This document shows, piece after piece, positions 1-5,680 of a DNA stretch of 6,283 nt. The first letter of the stretch is position 1; each line of letters begins with the position of its first letter. This stretch comes from an uncultured Eggerthellaceae bacterium (GTDB taxonomy: Bacteria > Actinomycetota > Coriobacteriia > Coriobacteriales > Eggerthellaceae). The notes beneath the pieces are model-generated. The model saw nothing but the letters and a program-made list of their open reading frames with translations. It was not told the DNA's origin and searched no databases. Position numbers and translations under genes: made by a program. The stretch covers positions 1 through 6,283 of the forward strand of contig CAKUDT010000092.1 in NCBI GenBank assembly GCA_934645125.1, written 5' to 3'.

Positions 1-1277
1 TGCGGGAACATATCCACGGGCTGCACGGACGCAAGTTCGTAGCCGCATTCCTTGAATCGTACGACATCACGCGCCCAAGTCGTGGGATTACAGCTCACGT
101 ACGCAACGCGTTCGGGGCGCGCCGCAGCAATGTCTTCTACCACGCTTTGCGCGAGTCCTGCGCGCGGAGGATCAACAATCAGCGCATCCATCTGGCCGAT
201 TCTTTTGATTTGACGTGCTGCATCGCCGCCAACAACATCCACGTCAACGTTGTTGATTTCGGCGTTGCGACGCAAATCGCGCACCGATGATCCTGCGGCT
301 TCAATGGCAACAACGTCGGCGCCTGCTTTTGCCAGCGGGATAGAGAACGTGCCGCCGCCAGCATATAGGTCACCCACGTACAAGCCGTCTACGCCACCCA
401 AGCCGCCCATGACTTGCTCGACAAGATTTTCAGCCTGTGCCGTGTTCACCTGGAAAAACGAAGGAGCGCTGGTGAAAAACTTGCAGTCGCACAGCTTCTC
501 TTCCCACATGCCTTTGCCATCAAGCGCTTCGACTTTTTTCACAGCCCGCGCTTTGCCGGGGTCGGCCAGCACGCGGACAATGCTGGTGGCCTGGGGCAGT
601 GCGCTGTTAAGGACTTTCACGGCCGTTGCGCGCGGGAATGACGAAGGCTTTGTCCACAGCGCCACTTCAAGGTTTTTCGTGCGCACGCTTCCGCGCACAC
701 CAATGCGAAATATGCCCAGGTCGGAATTGCCTTGCAAGTAGCGAAGCGCCCCCCGTAGCGCTTTGGGGGAGCGCTCGATGCATTTATGGGCCAAAGGACA
801 GCTTTCCGCGAAGGCTAAGTTATGCGATCCTTCGGCGCAAAAGCCAATATCTAAGCGGCCTTGGGCGTCGTTTTGGGCGGAAAGCTCCAGCTTATTGCGA
901 TAACCCCATTCGCGCTTGCTGCGCAACACAGGTTTGACCAGATTCGTTGCTGCTTCCTGTGAAAATCCGCCCAGTCGAGACAGCGCGGAAATCACATTGT
1001 CGCGTTTTGCGGCAAGCTGGGCGTCGTAAGCAAGGTGCTGCCAGGAGCATCCGCCGCAGGTGACCACAAACGGGCAGGTGGGCATTGCGCGCAGGGGAGA
1101 AGGCTCAAGAAGCTCAACGATGCGTGCGCGGGCGAAAGACGATTTTTCCTCAAGTATCTCTATGGTGGCTACGTCTTGCGGCGCGCCTCCCGTTACGAAA
1201 ACCGTTTTGCCGCTTTCAAGGTGTCCCACCGCACAGGCATCGGTTCCCATGCGCTCAAGTGTAATGCGTTCAGTCAT
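1..1277 (-). CDS. rlmD: 23S rRNA (uracil-C5)-methyltransferase, RlmD/RumA (TrmA) family, C-terminus cut by window edge
   Basis: This is a SAM-dependent enzyme predicted to methylate a uracil C5 in cytosolic RNA, most likely 23S rRNA. The reading frame is open for 425 codons from ATG at 1277 and runs off the left edge in the family's C-terminal VDMFP motif, so probably only a few tens of residues are missing, including the general-base Glu expected there. An N-terminal TRAM-like beta domain covers about residues 1-60. Cys68, Cys74, Cys77 and Cys160 match the CX5CX2C...C ligands of the RumA [4Fe-4S] cluster. FFQVN (274-278), the SAM loop DLYAGGGTFSIPLA (303-316), DPPRAGL (369-375) and SCNPTTWARD (395-404) with nucleophile Cys396 are all present. 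An AAGGA site lies 9 nt upstream of the start. The gene diverges from tRNA-Arg. The family is certain; the exact target is not, because RlmC, RlmCD and TrmA-like members are related. The [4Fe-4S] ligands favour the RlmD/RlmCD type. Confidence 0.93.
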   Translation of the reverse strand, partial: MTERITLERMGTDACAVGHLESGKTVFVTGGAPQDVATIEILEEKSSFARARIVELLEPSPLRAMPTCPFVVTCGGCSWQHLAYDAQLAAKRDNVISALSRLGGFSQEAATNLVKPVLRSKREWGYRNKLELSAQNDAQGRLDIGFCAEGSHNLAFAESCPLAHKCIERSPKALRGALRYLQGNSDLGIFRIGVRGSVRTKNLEVALWTKPSSFPRATAVKVLNSALPQATSIVRVLADPGKARAVKKVEALDGKGMWEEKLCDCKFFTSAPSFFQVNTAQAENLVEQVMGGLGGVDGLYVGDLYAGGGTFSIPLAKAGADVVAIEAAGSSVRDLRRNAEINNVDVDVVGGDAARQIKRIGQMDALIVDPPRAGLAQSVVEDIAAARPERVAYVSCNPTTWARDVVRFKECGYELASVQPVDMFP

Positions 1278-1315
1278 ATCTTTAAGTCCTTGCAAAGTTT
1301 TTCGGATGTGTTCAT

Positions 1316-1343
1316 TTCAGATGTGCACATGATAGCGTATAAT
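1316..1343 (+). promoter_or_regulatory. Promoter of tRNA-Arg
   Basis: A perfect consensus -10 box TATAAT lies at 1338-1343. A weaker -35 candidate, TTCAGA at 1316-1321 (4 of 6 matches to TTGACA), sits 16 bp upstream. Transcription would start near 1350, giving a leader of only a few bases before the tRNA at 1357, as is normal for tRNA genes. The -10 call is strong; the -35 assignment is tentative. Confidence 0.7.
1321..1330. repeat. 10-bp perfect palindrome between the divergent rlmD and tRNA-Arg genes
   Basis: ATGTGCACAT is identical to its own reverse complement and begins at the end of the proposed -35 box, occupying most of the tRNA promoter spacer. It could be an operator half-site pair. 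A 10-bp palindrome is expected several times by chance in a window of this size, and the flanking bases do not extend the symmetry, so a function is only a possibility. Confidence 0.3.
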
Positions 1344-1356
1344 GACCCAACGTTGC

Positions 1357-1432
1357 GCCCTCGTGGCTCAGGGGATAGAGCGTCTGCCTCCGGAGCAGAA
1401 GGCCGTAGGTTCGAATCCTACCGAGGGCGCCA
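1357..1432 (+). tRNA. tRNA-Arg, anticodon CCG, with encoded CCA
   Basis: A full cloverleaf can be folded. The acceptor stem is GCCCTCG with CGAGGGC (7 bp). The D stem is GCTC/GAGC with an 8-nt loop. The anticodon stem is TCTGC/GCAGA with loop CTCCGGA, which places anticodon CCG at 1390-1392. The variable loop is 5 nt (AGGCC). The T stem is GTAGG/CCTAC with loop TTCGAAT. Position 73 is G and the CCA end is encoded at 1430-1432. It decodes the arginine codon CGG. The gene appears to stand alone, with no other tRNA nearby. Confidence 0.98.
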
Positions 1433-1457
1433 TCTTATTGTTTCTTTCGGCCGCGTT

Positions 1458-1498
1458 GGAGGCTGGCTAACCTTGAAGCCGTCGCGACCTCCCGTTTT
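1458..1498 (+). terminator. Possible weak terminator of tRNA-Arg
   Basis: GGAGG at 1458-1462 can pair with CCTCC at 1488-1492. A nested stem of GGCT (1465-1468) with AGCC (1477-1480) is possible, and TTTT follows at 1495-1498. The stems are short and the T run is brief and separated by two bases, so this is a candidate only. Confidence 0.25.
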
Positions 1499-1719
1499 AT
1501 TCTCTTGCTTTAGCTGGGATCAGGATCTCGCAGTTCGCAATCTGTGGAGTTTATGTTTCCGCGGATCGTGCCCCCGAGTGTTTGGGGCTTGTCGTTTTGC
1601 GGCGGCGAGCTGCGTCCTCTCTCTCGTGCTGCCCGTTCTCTCCGCATTGGCGTCCTCTCTACGCGCACCCTTGATCCAAATCGGGATGAATTGCTCTTCC
1701 TCCTGTATTGGCGGACCTC

Positions 1720-1939
1720 CTTGTTGGAAAAGAGGGGGCGAATTCGGGCAAATCGACGATAATCGGTGGTCGGCGATTCGGCTGGGAGGCGTGCCTCAGT
1801 CGCGCAATTCTCTGACCTGGGGTTTTGCTGGAGCGTTTTTTCTCGTTGCGTCCCGCATGCCGGAAAACGGCCCGATTCGCGCCTTGCGACCACCGATTAT
1901 CGTGCGTTTGCCCGAATCCGGGGGCGTTTTCGCAACAAC
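1720..1939. repeat. Large imperfect inverted repeat, two 53-nt arms around a 114-nt centre
   Basis: The left arm (1720-1772) is the reverse complement of the right arm (1887-1939) without gaps, with about 40 of 53 positions matching. The best part is a perfect 17-bp match (1756-1772 with 1887-1903), then a 3-bp mismatch, then a perfect 11-bp match (1742-1752 with 1907-1917); outside that, similarity decays. Read outward on either strand, both arms translate to the same TTDYRxFARIR peptide. The arms and centre contain no recognisable transposase. It could be a dispersed palindromic intergenic repeat, a miniature transposable-element remnant, or a large RNA hairpin. The arms are seen directly; the nature of the element is unknown. 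Confidence 0.75.
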
Positions 1940-2063
1940 CGCCCCTCTCCGCGAACCCCCTCTGCTGTGCGAGCCTTTGCTTGCTAACCCGTTGTGCACT
2001 TTCGTAGCAATAGTTCGCCGCGCGTTCCGCCTAGGTCCGCTATCGTGAATAATTTCGCTATTT

Positions 2064-2093
2064 TTTTCAATATGGGCGGGTGTCTGCTAAAAT
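2064..2093 (+). promoter_or_regulatory. Candidate promoter for the isomerase-TPR unit
   Basis: TAAAAT at 2088-2093 is a good -10 box and is preceded by TG at 2085-2086, giving an extended -10 (TGCTAAAAT). A -35 candidate, TTTTCA at 2064-2069 (4 of 6), lies 18 bp upstream within a T-rich patch. The predicted start near 2100 would give a leader of about 60 nt before the ATG at 2159. Confidence 0.5.
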
Positions 2094-2158
2094 CATCATC
2101 CGTATGTACTTTTTATTTGAGCGTGTGATAACGTGCGCCTTTATGGAAAGGATTTGTT

Positions 2159-2653
2159 ATGGGACTGTTTTCTTCCGATCTATACACCCCTGAATACAAG
2201 CCCACGGGTGAAGAGATTGCCGTGTTCACCACGAACAAGGGTACCATTCGTGTTCAGCTTGCAGGTAAAGACGCTCCTATTCATGTGGGCAATTTCGTCG
2301 AACTCGCACAGAAGGGCTTCTACGACGGCCTGACGTTCCATCGCTATGTGCCGAACTTCGTTATCCAGGGCGGCGACCCCAAGGGCAACGGCACGGGTGG
2401 CCCCGGCTATCGCATTCAGCAGGAGTTCACCACGAACCCGAACAACTCTCACGAAGATGGCGCGCTTGCCATGGCCCGTTCCTCCAATCCCGACTCCGCA
2501 GGCTCTCAGTTCTACTTCTGCCTGGGTGCTCAGCATTTCTTGGACCCGAACTACACGGTTTTCGGTCAGACGTTGGAAGGCTTCGACACCATTGCCGCGT
2601 TGCGTCAGGGCGACACCATCGAGAGCATTGTGATTGAGAACGCAGCTGAATAA
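2159..2653 (+). CDS. ppiB: Peptidyl-prolyl cis-trans isomerase, cyclophilin type (cytosolic)
   Basis: This enzyme of 164 residues catalyses cis-trans isomerisation of Xaa-Pro bonds and assists protein folding in the cytoplasm; there is no signal peptide. Nearly the whole protein is one cyclophilin domain. FHRYVPNFVIQGGDPKGNG (60-78) contains catalytic Arg62 and pocket residues Phe67 and Gln70. GALAMARSSNPDSAGSQFYF (101-120) and the LDPNYTVFG motif (128-136) follow. Phe127 occupies the position of the cyclosporin-contacting Trp of human CypA, as in many bacterial cyclophilins. An AAAGGA site at 2147-2152, 6 nt upstream, fixes the start. Length is normal for single-domain bacterial cyclophilins. 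Only 39 bp separate it from the TPR gene, so the two are probably co-transcribed. The symbol is by family; strain-level naming may differ. Confidence 0.95.
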   Translation: MGLFSSDLYTPEYKPTGEEIAVFTTNKGTIRVQLAGKDAPIHVGNFVELAQKGFYDGLTFHRYVPNFVIQGGDPKGNGTGGPGYRIQQEFTTNPNNSHEDGALAMARSSNPDSAGSQFYFCLGAQHFLDPNYTVFGQTLEGFDTIAALRQGDTIESIVIENAAE

Positions 2654-2683
2654 CGCAACTTTTCGCCTTCGGGCATTATGGTG

Positions 2684-2689
2684 AGGAAA
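2684..2689 (+). promoter_or_regulatory. Ribosome binding site that decides the TPR gene start
   Basis: AGGAAA (within GAGGAAA) lies 3 nt before the ATG at 2693, with its AGGA core 5 nt away. An in-frame ATG at 2678 would place this purine box inside the coding sequence and has no comparable site of its own, so 2693 is preferred. Confidence 0.75.
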
Positions 2690-2692
2690 TCT

Positions 2693-4048
2693 ATGAACAA
2701 CGAAGTATTCCAGCAAGCGCAAACAGCTTATAACGCAAAAGACTACGCATCGGCTCTGCAGCTGTTCTCCAGCTGCATGCAAGATCCCGTTTTCGCTCTG
2801 CAGCCAGGTGAAATGGGTCTTTTGTGCCACCAAATGGGCAACTGCCTTATGAAGCTGGGCAACAACAGCGAAGCCATTAACGCGTACTCTCAGGCAACGG
2901 GCGATACCGCCTACGATGCGTTAGGCGCCGTGAATTGCAACATGGGTTTTGCGTATGCCGCGCTGCGCGATTACGAAAATGCCGTGACGCGTTTTGGCAA
3001 TGCATCGAAAGACGCGAAGTACGATGCGCACTACAAAGCGTATCTTGGCATGGGAAATGCCCTGCTCAAACTGGGTAAAACCGCCGAGGCAGGCGTTGCG
3101 TTCCGCGAAGCCGCCCTTGATGAGAAAAACCCCGATCCCACGAAGGCGCTTTTGAATCTGGGTATTTGCTTCATGACGCTGAACCGTCCGGCGGATGCCA
3201 TCACGTCGTATGAGAGCGCGTTGCAGTTCCCCATGAAGTCGGCAACGCGCAATAAGCTCTACGCTAATTTAGGCCAAGCATACGTTGCCTGTGGTCAAAT
3301 GCAAAAGGCAGTCAATGCGTTTGAAATGGCCCTTGCCGACAAAACGTATTTCCTTTCCGATTCGGCAAGCGTTGATTACCAGCGCGCGGTGGGTAACGTT
3401 GCGCAGGGCACTATGGAAATTCCGCGCCAGGAAGAACCTGACTACACGGACGCATCGGGCTTCGATGTTGTCTCTGACGCATATGACGCCGACATGTATT
3501 ATGACGACGATGCGTACGATCCCGGCCATTACGATGACAATTCTGCGAGCGCGTATCTGCCCGAGCGCACGCCCGATGCCACGCAGGATGCGTTCTTCAA
3601 CGCCTCCGATGAGGAAGTGGATAATTGGTCGCGCAACATTGAGGTGCAAAAGAAACGCGGTCGTGGTTGTGGTTTCAAGATTTTCATTACGTTCATGATC
3701 TTGATTGTGCTTGCGCTGGGCGCTGCCGTTTTCGCGTACACGCAGGGTTACGGCTATCCCACGCAAGAGGCAGTCATCTCGCAATTCTTCGCCGATCCCG
3801 AAGGCGCTTCCGACAGCGTTTTCGCATCGGGCATTACCGATAAGCAGAAGCAGGATATGCTTTCTTCCGTTATCAGCGATTCGAACGCCCAGATTGAAGG
3901 CGTCAATCGGTCCATGTCGAATGCCACTGCATACGTGACCGCCGCAACGTCTGCCGGCGGAACGGTACGTTACGAGGTTTCGTTGGCTCGTGACGGCATT
4001 GGCTGGAAGATTTCCGATGTAGAATTGTATTTCACCAGCCAGAACTAG
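2693..4048 (+). CDS. TPR-repeat protein with a single transmembrane helix and an extracytoplasmic C-terminal domain
   Basis: The product has 451 residues; I do not recognise a named family for the whole protein. About six tetratricopeptide-like helical pairs fill residues 5-216 (near 5-32, 42-71, 78-107, 113-143, 150-180 and 187-216), with the usual G/A-Y/F-A and late-Pro spacing. Residues 247-310 form an acidic linker rich in Asp and Tyr (for example DADMYYDDDAYDPGHYDD at 265-282). A basic stretch, KKRGRGCGFK (320-329), precedes one hydrophobic helix (about 330-349). A C-terminal domain of about 100 residues ends GWKISDVELYF. By the positive-inside rule, the TPR part is cytoplasmic and the C-terminus outside. 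TPRs are protein-binding scaffolds, so it may recruit partners to the membrane; the partner is unknown. No N-terminal signal peptide is seen. It follows the isomerase closely and ends at a strong terminator. Confidence 0.85.
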   Translation: MNNEVFQQAQTAYNAKDYASALQLFSSCMQDPVFALQPGEMGLLCHQMGNCLMKLGNNSEAINAYSQATGDTAYDALGAVNCNMGFAYAALRDYENAVTRFGNASKDAKYDAHYKAYLGMGNALLKLGKTAEAGVAFREAALDEKNPDPTKALLNLGICFMTLNRPADAITSYESALQFPMKSATRNKLYANLGQAYVACGQMQKAVNAFEMALADKTYFLSDSASVDYQRAVGNVAQGTMEIPRQEEPDYTDASGFDVVSDAYDADMYYDDDAYDPGHYDDNSASAYLPERTPDATQDAFFNASDEEVDNWSRNIEVQKKRGRGCGFKIFITFMILIVLALGAAVFAYTQGYGYPTQEAVISQFFADPEGASDSVFASGITDKQKQDMLSSVISDSNAQIEGVNRSMSNATAYVTAATSAGGTVRYEVSLARDGIGWKISDVELYFTSQN

Positions 4049-4074
4049 GCTTAGGCTTTTCGTTTTTTGTTGAT

Positions 4075-4109
4075 AAGGGCGAAACCACAGGGGTGGTCTC
4101 GCCCTTTTT
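4075..4109 (+). terminator. Strong rho-independent terminator after the TPR gene
   Basis: AAGGGCGA (4075-4082) pairs with TCGCCCTT (4099-4106). After one mismatch, ACCAC (4084-4088) pairs with GTGGT (4093-4097) around a 4-nt AGGG loop, and the T run at 4105-4109 completes it. It ends the isomerase-TPR unit 26 bp after the TPR stop codon. Since ndk starts only 35 bp further on, ndk needs its own promoter here or depends on read-through; I could not identify a clear promoter. Confidence 0.92.
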
Positions 4110-4144
4110 GCCAGAATTGTAAATAGCACAGGAAGGATGTTTGC

Positions 4145-4549
4145 ATGGCAATTGAGCGTACTTACAGCATGATTAAACCCGACGGCGTTGAGAACAGGCA
4201 CGTGGGCGAGATTATCTCGCGCATCGAGCGTGCCGGCCTGACCATCGAGAAGATGGAACTCACCATGGTTACCCCCGAGCAAGCAGCAGAGAACTACAAA
4301 GAGCACGAGGGCAAGCCGTTCTACGACGGTCTTATCTCTTACATCACGAGCGGCCCTGTGGTCAAAATGGTTATTGCCGGCGAAGGCGCCGTTGCTGTCA
4401 TGCGCAAGCTCATGGGCGCGACGAACTGCGCTCAGGCAGCCCCGGGAACCATCCGCGGCGACTTCGGTTTGACTGTTGACCGAAATGTTATTCACGGTTC
4501 CGACTCTGTGGAGTCCGCTGAGCGCGAAATAGGCGTATTCTTCGGTTAA
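4145..4549 (+). CDS. ndk: Nucleoside diphosphate kinase
   Basis: This cytosolic enzyme moves the gamma-phosphate of ATP to other (deoxy)nucleoside diphosphates through a phosphohistidine, balancing the NTP and dNTP pools. The 134-residue length is typical of bacterial Ndk. The signature NVIHGSDS (114-121) holds catalytic His117. The remaining nucleotide-site residues are all in place: Lys11, Tyr51, Phe59, Arg87, Thr93, Arg104, Asn114 and Ser119. The N-terminus ERTYSMIKPDGV is classic for the family. The start is supported by AGGAAGGA at 4130-4137, 7 nt upstream. The gene appears monocistronic, lying between a terminator and a 93-bp gap with a hairpin. Confidence 0.98.
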   Translation: MAIERTYSMIKPDGVENRHVGEIISRIERAGLTIEKMELTMVTPEQAAENYKEHEGKPFYDGLISYITSGPVVKMVIAGEGAVAVMRKLMGATNCAQAAPGTIRGDFGLTVDRNVIHGSDSVESAEREIGVFFG

Positions 4550-4570
4550 GAGGTTTTCGGCATTATTTGG

Positions 4571-4609
4571 CGTCCGTTCGCTTTCCGTTTGCGCGGATGC
4601 GGGCGGACG
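4571..4609 (+). other. Nested stem-loop between ndk and the iron-sulfur gene
   Basis: CGTCCG (4571-4576) pairs with CGGACG (4604-4609), and inside it TCCG (4584-4587) pairs with CGGA (4594-4597). No run of T follows, so it is not a standard intrinsic terminator. It could be a processing or attenuation hairpin, or chance pairing in GC-rich sequence. Confidence 0.3.
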
Positions 4610-4642
4610 TTCTGCCGATTCGATTAACGAAGAGGGAGGGCT

Positions 4643-5680
4643 ATGCTTTATCGCGTTATCGATGCGGATGAGGTGCCCGCGCTGGTCTCGGTATTTCTTA
4701 CGTCGTATGAAGTAATTGCTCCTGTTGATCATGGAGAGATCGCAACGTTCGACGTCATTACGTCCCCGGAGCAGATAAGCAAAGCTCCCCAGGGCACGCA
4801 GTCGTCTCTGCGGAAGTTCTTCTTGCCACCAAAAGAGACGCTTTTTTCTTTCGATACATCAAAAAACACGTTTACGGATTTCAAAATGCAAGTGCCGCCG
4901 CGCGTCATTTTTGGCGTGCACGCTTGCGATATCAATGCGCTGAACAGGCTTGACCTTGTTTTCCGTTATGGAAAATACCCCGATCCTTACTATATTGCCC
5001 GCCGCGAGGCCACGCTTATTATTGGCGTGGGCTGCATGCCTACGCAGGAATGCTTCTGCAACCTGTGGGACAGCGATGAGGCGCATTTCGGCTACGACTT
5101 GTTCTTGCAGGACTTGCAAAACGGGCATGTTCTGGTAAGCATTTCCAGTGTAGAAGCAGCCAATATTTTGGAAGCCACGTGCGATTTGCGCGTTGCAAGC
5201 GATGAGGACCGTATTGCGTTTCGTCAGCGTACGCGCACCCGTCAGTCGGCGTTTTCGCGCAGCATTCCCGATGTGCAAGAAGTTGCCATGCTCATGGACG
5301 TTTTCCACAGCGATGCGTTTTGGGAGCAGCTGGGAAGCCGCTGCCTTTCGTGTTCGGCGTGCGCGGCGGTATGCCCCACGTGCTTCTGCTTTGACATTCG
5401 CGACGAGCTTGACCCCAATGGCGTGACCGGCGAGCGCCGCCGCGTGTGGGATGCCTGCACGTCGCCCCAGTTCGCAGTTGTTGCCGGTGGTCACAACTTC
5501 CGTCCCACCACTCGTGAGCGCGTGCGTCATCGCATGTACCACAAGCTCAACGGTTTCCTTGCGAACCACGACCGCATGCTGTGCGTAGGTTGCGGCCGTT
5601 GCGTGCGCGCGTGCAAGGCGCACATCAACCCTATCCGCGTGCTTGAGTTCTTTGAGAGAAAGGCGGCGGAAAATGATTAG
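4643..5680 (+). CDS. 4Fe-4S dicluster protein, AsrA / NiFe-hydrogenase beta subunit family
   Basis: The 345-residue product is predicted to carry electrons between a flavoprotein and a catalytic partner in the cytosol. Two ferredoxin-like motifs are visible: Cys234, 237, 240, 244 (CLSCSACAAVCP) and Cys314, 317, 320, 324 (CVGCGRCVRAC). Family landmarks before and between them are HACDINALNRLD (93-104), DPYYIARRE (114-122), GCMPTQECFC (130-139), GERRRVWDAC (263-272) and AGGHNFRP (281-288). Length and order match anaerobic sulfite reductase subunit A and the beta subunit of soluble sulfhydrogenases, which are homologous. From this gene alone I cannot choose between sulfite reductase, group 3 NiFe hydrogenase and a Flox/Hdr-type complex. 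In the last cluster Lys325 follows the fourth Cys where Pro is common. A GAGGGAGG site sits just upstream of the ATG. The stop overlaps the next start. Confidence 0.88.
   Translation: MLYRVIDADEVPALVSVFLTSYEVIAPVDHGEIATFDVITSPEQISKAPQGTQSSLRKFFLPPKETLFSFDTSKNTFTDFKMQVPPRVIFGVHACDINALNRLDLVFRYGKYPDPYYIARREATLIIGVGCMPTQECFCNLWDSDEAHFGYDLFLQDLQNGHVLVSISSVEAANILEATCDLRVASDEDRIAFRQRTRTRQSAFSRSIPDVQEVAMLMDVFHSDAFWEQLGSRCLSCSACAAVCPTCFCFDIRDELDPNGVTGERRRVWDACTSPQFAVVAGGHNFRPTTRERVRHRMYHKLNGFLANHDRMLCVGCGRCVRACKAHINPIRVLEFFERKAAEND

Larger units (their letters stand above)
1433..2158. other. 726-bp intergenic stretch with no convincing gene
   Basis: No open frame here has a credible ribosome binding site together with a recognisable protein domain. 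The longest frames on both strands are arginine/proline/serine-rich translations of GC-rich sequence, and opposite-strand frames share a peptide only because they cross the two arms of the inverted repeat at 1720-1939. What it does hold is a weak hairpin after the tRNA (1458-1498), a small GCCCC/GGGGC stem at 1570-1588, the large inverted repeat, a short GCCG/CGGC hairpin at 1859-1871, and the promoter of the isomerase gene at its right end. I see no tmRNA, SRP RNA, RNase P RNA or riboswitch signature. Confidence 0.6.

Noticed and set aside
1410..1432. tRNA-Arg 3' end as an integration (att) site
   Set aside because: No second copy of the tRNA 3' end and no integrase gene are visible in the window.
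1510..1893. 127-codon arginine-rich minus-strand frame in the gap
   Set aside because: No ribosome binding site; its most distinctive peptide comes from the left arm of the inverted repeat and recurs on the other strand from the right arm. Kept as non-coding, though a homology search could overturn this.
1035..2048. 337-codon plus-strand frame spanning the start of rlmD, the tRNA and the gap
   Set aside because: It runs through the tRNA-Arg gene and antisense to rlmD, lacks any domain and has no supporting start site.
1433..2158. CRISPR array or tandem repeats in the gap
   Set aside because: There are only two inverted copies of one sequence and no regularly spaced direct repeats.
2678..2692. 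Upstream in-frame ATG of the TPR gene
   Set aside because: The best ribosome site (GAGGAAA) lies downstream of it and is well spaced for the ATG at 2693.
2180..2833. 217-codon minus-strand frame over the cyclophilin gene
   Set aside because: Fully antisense to a well-supported cyclophilin; no ribosome site or motif.
3269..4732. 487-codon open frame on the minus strand across the TPR and ndk genes
   Set aside because: It lies antisense to two clear genes including ndk with all its active-site residues, crosses the strong terminator, and shows no domain. It is a by-product of codon bias.
4859..5623. 254-codon minus-strand frame over the iron-sulfur gene
   Set aside because: Antisense shadow of a protein with two intact 4Fe-4S motifs; the translation is low-complexity Ala/Arg/His-rich.
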